Assembly: GCA_027604685.1 (NCBI GenBank)
Contig: JADHYX010000463.1
Coordinates: 1 to 11,819, forward strand
Origin: Lobulomyces angularis
Lineage: Eukaryota > Chytridiomycota > Chytridiomycetes > Lobulomycetales > Lobulomycetaceae
Direction of reading: 5' to 3'
Length of the DNA: 11,819 nucleotides
The position numbers and the translations under genes were made by a program. Positions 8,313-11,819 of this stretch are shown here, one piece after another. The stretch's first letter is position 1, and each line of letters starts with the position of its first letter. The notes below the pieces were generated by a model. It was given only the letters and a program-made list of their open reading frames with translations, searched no databases and was not told the DNA's origin.

Positions 8313-9070
8313 TCAAAAAATGCAAAGGGTTTTTTAAATATGAAAAACCTAATGAAAAAAAAAAAAAAAAAAAAAGACAATGCAGTAAAATGATATTTGC
8401 ACCTACAAAATCTTTTCCGCTTAAAAATTGATTAAAAGAGTTCTCTAAAGGAGTCTTGTAACATAGAGACTTAGTATAGCTCAGGCAGATTACAGTGCTT
8501 TATATATTAGAAGGAAAATGATGTGTAATAATTTAACAAAGTAACTTTAGTCAAAAGTGTTTGAACTTTAATGGTAGACCAGATAGATTTGAAAGTTAAG
8601 AATTAAATACTGACAACTTTATTTTGGAACTTGGGACTATTTCTTTTCTTTTTCCTTTCTCAATTGATGACCTGTATTACTCAACACGTAACCACTGGAA
8701 CAACCAGATCCTGTTGCAACTCTGATATCAGCTATTCAGCAACTCTGTCCTAATGACATATGGGCAGTCGTTAAACCAAAACCTTTAATTTAGGTTTAAA
8801 CTCTCTTAATTATAGATTAACTTCTGTTTTTGTGTAAGGCAGGGATGAAAAATTGGATTAATAAAAAATAAAACAATTTTTAGAAAATTATTGTATATCA
8901 GTAATTTTGCTTGTTTCTAGTTATGAACTACATTTAAGTGGGCATGACCAAAAATATAACTTAAAAATAAACTTATGCAAACAAAATTAAAAGTGCCTAA
9001 TTTAAAACAAATACTATCTCACACTAAGTATCTTTTTTTATTAATCTTTCATTCAGAAAAATTATGCAAT
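8313..9070. other. intergenic region with a GC-richer core
   Basis: Near the start is a 21-base A run (8355-8375). The core, about 8450-8780, is clearly less AT-rich and open in several frames. On the minus strand, about 8750 to 8650, a frame reading ADIRVATGSGCSSGYVLSNT then HQLRKEKEKK-stop has AT-rich third positions and purine-rich first positions like the real exons. A plus-strand frame over the same bases reads ATLISAIQQLCPNDIWAVV and ends at a TAG near 8791-8793. A 26-base pyrimidine tract lies at about 8638-8663. A possible upstream exon of the propeller gene (YKTPLENSFNQFLSGKDF before a GTAGGT, near 8420-8470) does not join in phase. Nothing is assigned. Confidence 0.4.
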
Positions 9071-10248
9071 TCAACGGCACACTTCCATTCTATTGTCAGT
9101 CGCATCTCTATCACTTAATTTCAAGGTCGCCCACAAAATATTTTCTAAGTGGTTTTAATTTTAAAAAAAAAAAAATTTATAATGTTTTACCATCAACACT
9201 GTAAACATGATCAGAATTAAAAATCCAAAGATGGCCATTATTGCAAGCTTTTAAACACGGCTGACATGGTTGATTTACATGGTAACCAATGACGTTTCCA
9301 CTGTAAAATGCTTTTTATGAGTAACAAAAGTTAAATTACAAAAGTTTACCATCCCAGACAGGCAAAGTCACAAATGCTACATAGACATTTCCCATTTTTG
9401 TATTCAGAGTTTACTAAACTCACGCAGTTTGAGTTAAAATCAGTGGAAAATGAAGAAATCTACCATTTTTTTTTTTTTTTTTTTTTTTTTGAATTTATAT
9501 TTGTTACCTTTAAATCAGCTAAAAGTTTCGCTTTCATACCTCGACTGCTAACTTTTATTTTGCAAAATTTACAAAAGATTTTACACACAACTTTTGAACC
9601 AAATTGTGGAGAGTTATTATTTACGCGTCTACTAGTAGTACTAGCATTATGATTAACAGAATTATTTCTATTAAGATATGCAATATTACTACGATTAATA
9701 TTTAAATTCGTGTTAATAAGCATTCTATTAAACACCTCTGCATTAGAATTTAACCTATCAATAAGGGTATTTAACCGTTCCCTTCTACTCACAAAATATT
9801 CTTCATGATTCAAAGGATTTTGGTTGTTATAGTTGATGTCAATATTGCTTACAGTGTTGTTGATAGTGGTATTAAGGTTTCTGTTTTCATTCTGAATTAG
9901 TGCGTTGTTTCCAGCTAAACTGATCCAAGAATCAGCAGTCCTGCTTAATGATTGATAATTTCTCTGACTCACAACTGCAGATTCTTCATTGTTTGTAGAA
10001 CTGGAATGAGATAGTGAATTAACTGAGTTTGGTTGTCGACTAAGCCTTCTAATCCTTGCGCTTATAATATTTCTGTAGTTTTGCCTCTGAATTCGTCTAC
10101 TTATTTCTGCAGTTATATTAAGTTCTGAGGTAGTAATATTAACGTCATTACTTCTTCTAAGTATTGAGTGCTCTGGTATGTTAAAACTTTCGAATTGAAG
10201 CTCAGGTTGTTGCTGTAAGTATTGTTGAGACCGTTCATTGCTTCGCAT
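9071..10248 (-). CDS. FAM72-domain zinc-rich protein with long N-terminal extension, four exons
   Basis: Exons (minus strand) are 10248-9508, 9459-9350, 9300-9191 and 9144-9071, with introns of 48, 49 and 46 nt, joining in phase to 344 residues and a TGA stop. Residues 217 to the end match the FAM72 family: CKFCKIKVSSRGMKAKLLAD (226-245), FSTDF, then a cysteine cluster CLCSICDFACLGCGNVIGYH and PCQPCLKACNNGHLWIF. Cys226/229, 272/274/277, 281/284, 296/299/303 and His291/307 are candidate zinc ligands. Human FAM72 proteins are about 149 residues and lack the first ~215 residues seen here. That extension is rich in Asn, Ser, Arg and Gln and is probably disordered, with a dense RRIQRQNYRNIISARIRRL patch. 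In humans FAM72A antagonises the uracil glycosylase UNG2; whether that role holds here is unknown. The domain call is secure. Confidence 0.92.
9466..9490. repeat. 25-base T run inside the first FAM72 intron
   Basis: Twenty-five consecutive T bases on the plus strand, read as A25 in the minus-strand intron. The run sits four bases before the TAG that ends the intron, exactly where a pyrimidine tract is usually found. Its length may be unreliable because homopolymers are hard to sequence. Confidence 0.9.
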
Positions 10249-10678
10249 CTTTATTGAGCACCTAATGTTTTTTAAAATATTTAAAAATTAATAATATTTT
10301 ATTATTTTTATTTTTTTTTTTTTAAGATATTATTTTTGTCATTTTCCCTTTCCCTTGCCTTTATTTTAATTTTTTTTTTTTTTTTTTATAAATTACTTTT
10401 CTTTTTTGGGTCAATTTTCGTGATTTTGTTGAGGAATGTGAGACAAAGCAATTTTACACTTTTTTTTTTTTTTTTTCAACTCTATTTTATAAAATAAAAA
10501 GTAGTTTTGCAAAATTAAAAAGAATAAGATTTACATAAAATACTCTCCATAATTTTTTTTTAAGATTGAATGTTCTTTCAAAAATTTTTTTGGATTATAA
10601 TATATTTTTTAACTAACTTTGAGTTTACTTGGTATATTATTTTACTTTCATGTATTTATTGATAAAAATATTTTTTAA
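10249..10678. other. intergenic or poorly resolved region upstream of FAM72
   Basis: The region holds long T runs (10311-10324, 10371-10387 and 10460-10476). On the minus strand, 10459 to about 10410 contains a GC-richer segment open in two frames. One reads KIALSHIPQQNHEN and stops at a TGA; the other reads VKLLCLTFLNKITKIDPKKK and stops at a TAA. Either could be the last exon of a small minus-strand gene whose first exon is at 10896-10831. The joins are not convincing, so no gene is called. The FAM72 promoter should lie near 10249-10320. Confidence 0.3.
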
Positions 10679-11310
10679 TTATACAGTGTTACGCTCATGA
10701 GAACGGTTGATGAATTTTAAGAAGGAGATCTCATAATTTATTACAAGAAAAAAAGTGTGTTTATCCACATTAATTAAAAAAAAAAGAAGAGATAAATTTT
10801 TAAAATATTGGAATGGATGAAGCAACTTACTAGTTCCAGGTTGCAACCATCCGGTATTGGAGAGTGTGTAACTAAAAAACATTTCTTTCTGCCCATAGTT
10901 AATAATTCAAGGTAGATCTTTCAAAACTGAAATGATAAATGGTTTTAATACTTATAGTTACCAAATATCAAAAGAATTACAATTTTAAAAAGGAAGAAAA
11001 TCCAAAAAAAAAAAACAGCTTGTGAATACTGGGCAGGCAACCAAAAACAATTGAAAATTTTTATCATGAAACTTCCTAAAAAATTTTTTTTTTTAACTCT
11101 GGTAAAATATTGAAATTGTCCTTAAAATGTTATTATGTAATTCAAAGGGGCGGATCATACTAGATTTGCCAGATGGTTTTCTGACCTTATCCCTATTTTG
11201 TATTTCCTGAAAAAAATTAATTGTAATTAAACGAGGGTTGAAACAATGGAGGAGGTCTTGGTTGTTATTGATAGAAGTAATCATCGCTGTAATTTATTTT
11301 CAATTAATAG
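10679..11310 (-). other. cluster of exon-like segments, unidentified
   Basis: Several minus-strand segments look like short exons. From 10896 to 10831 a 22-codon frame, MGRKKCFLVTHSPIPDGCNL and two more residues, ends at a consensus GTAAGT donor. A following segment near 10729-10693 reads ISFLKFINRSHE after an AG. Further upstream, 11206 to 11161 reads EIQNRDKVRKPSGKS, sits behind a good TTTTTTTCAG acceptor and ends at GTATGA. A 40-nt intron would join it to RQFQYFTRVKKKN, near 11120. One chain of phases gives a terminus FERSTLNY-stop a few bases before the MGRKK start. None of these matches a family I recognise, and some plus-strand frames are also open. A real small gene or genes here is likely, but the boundaries are not settled. 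Confidence 0.25.
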
Positions 11311-11452
11311 GAATTCTAAAATAGTCTTTTTAAAATAGTTTGTTTTTTTTTTTATTTATATTTTAACCTCAAGTTATATTAATATTTTTTATTCATTCAT
11401 TTTCATTTTCTATTTATGATTTAATAATATTACCAGACAAAAACAATGATGA
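11311..11452. other. AT-rich spacer
   Basis: The stretch is mostly A and T, with a T run at about 11343-11353. An acceptor-like TATTACCAG ends at 11436, but the frame after it is closed by two TGA codons. Nothing else is seen. Confidence 0.4.
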
Positions 11453-11602
11453 ATGAAGAATATTATTAAACAATTCCAAACAGTACCAAAATGTACACCA
11501 AAAAATACAATGCTGAAGAATAAAACCCATAAAGAAAAGTATAGCGATTTTACCAAGCTAGTTACTCTTATATTGGGAGCTAGATCATATCAACAGTTTT
11601 AG
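11453..11602 (+). CDS. possible 49-codon ORF, unidentified
   Basis: ATG at 11453 follows two in-frame TGA codons and opens a frame to a TAG at 11600-11602. The product begins MKNIIKQFQTVPKCTPKNTM and ends LVTLILGARSYQQF. Third positions are mostly A/T and first positions mostly purine, as in the confident exons, and the composition is Lys/Thr/Asn-rich. No domain is recognised. It overlaps the end of the minus-strand gene by 23 bases. A long hydrophobic frame also exists on the opposite strand, but its first positions are not purine-biased. This could be a micro-protein gene or chance. Confidence 0.25.
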   Translation: MKNIIKQFQTVPKCTPKNTMLKNKTHKEKYSDFTKLVTLILGARSYQQF

Positions 11603-11660
11603 GAGTCGGTATTGAAACAGGCTCATCGGCCCATGGATTCTTCGTTTTATGCAGTTTCCA
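11580..11660 (-). CDS. terminal exon of an unidentified gene (partial)
   Basis: On the minus strand the frame reads WKLHKTKNPWADEPVSIPTP and then KTVDMI before a TAG at 11582-11580. It is far more GC-rich than the AT-only sequence on its upstream side, and an AG acceptor lies just before it (11662-11661, or 11669-11668 in the same frame). The sequence looks like a real C-terminal tail with a Pro/Thr stretch, but I do not recognise the protein. The gene would continue past the right edge of the window. A plus-strand frame over the same bases (LGVGIETGSSAHGFFVLC) is the competing reading. Confidence 0.4.
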   Translation of the reverse strand, partial: WKLHKTKNPWADEPVSIPTPKTVDMI

Positions 11661-11667
11661 CTTGATT

Positions 11668-11819
11668 CTTTTTTAATCATAAGTCAAAATGTAATTGAGA
11701 TTAGTTTATTTTGTTTTATAATTTTTTTAATAAATTTGTAATTAAAATAATAAAAAAAAAAAGATGTATTAAATTTGTTTTTTTATAAAATTTTAATTCC
11801 ATTATGTTTAGCGGTGATA
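11668..11819. other. AT-rich sequence to window end, probably intronic
   Basis: This is almost pure A/T with no open frame of note, apart from a slightly GC-richer last 15 bases. If the terminal exon at 11580-11660 is real, this is its preceding intron, with the next exon starting at or beyond the window edge. Confidence 0.3.

Noticed and set aside
9374..9652. 92-codon plus-strand ORF
   Set aside because: It is antisense to FAM72 exons and the T25 run gives it a poly-Phe stretch; the minus strand has clear family similarity.
1..11819. tRNA, rRNA, CRISPR arrays, transposases or bacterial operon signals
   Set aside because: No TTCGA-type B box with an A box, no rRNA core, no regularly spaced repeats, no transposase or reverse transcriptase motif, and split genes with GT-AG introns throughout.

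Overview
The window is strongly AT-rich eukaryotic DNA, packed with A/T homopolymers and TA repeats. Its genes are split by many short GT-AG introns; I reconstruct 26 across four genes, most of them 40-90 nt. The RNA-binding gene has the WGVGFGPR signature and CID-RRM layout of fungal Nrd1/Seb1. A zinc-rich FAM72 domain protein lies further along. Together these suggest an early-diverging fungus or close relative. This is inference from protein families only; no rRNA or tRNA was seen.

Layout. Positions 1-74 hold the probable 3' end of a plus-strand gene. A four-exon SmF gene (core spliceosomal Sm protein) lies at 542-1014 on the plus strand. An AT-rich gap with a GC-richer island at 1555-1940 separates it from a convergent minus-strand gene. 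That gene, 5420 to 2121, encodes a Nrd1/Seb1-type termination and 3'-end processing factor in eight exons. Its reconstruction has one in-frame TAA at the start of exon 7 and one unusually long intron. Upstream, from 8312 to 5787 on the minus strand, is a 14-exon gene for a divergent ~618-residue protein. It looks like a beta-propeller, a helical linker and a beta-sandwich; the family is uncertain, and FAAP100/FANCB or BBS-type scaffolds are the closest layouts I can suggest. From 10248 to 9071 on the minus strand is a four-exon FAM72-domain gene with a long Asn/Arg/Ser-rich N-terminal extension. The last 1.5 kb holds weakly supported exon-like segments, a 49-codon plus-strand ORF, and the 3' end of another minus-strand gene stopping at 11580.

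The two best understood genes both act in nuclear RNA processing: SmF in splicing, Nrd1/Seb1 in Pol II termination. Nothing in the layout shows co-regulation. All exon joins were made by hand from reading frame, phase and splice-site sequence, and transcript data would be the decisive test.
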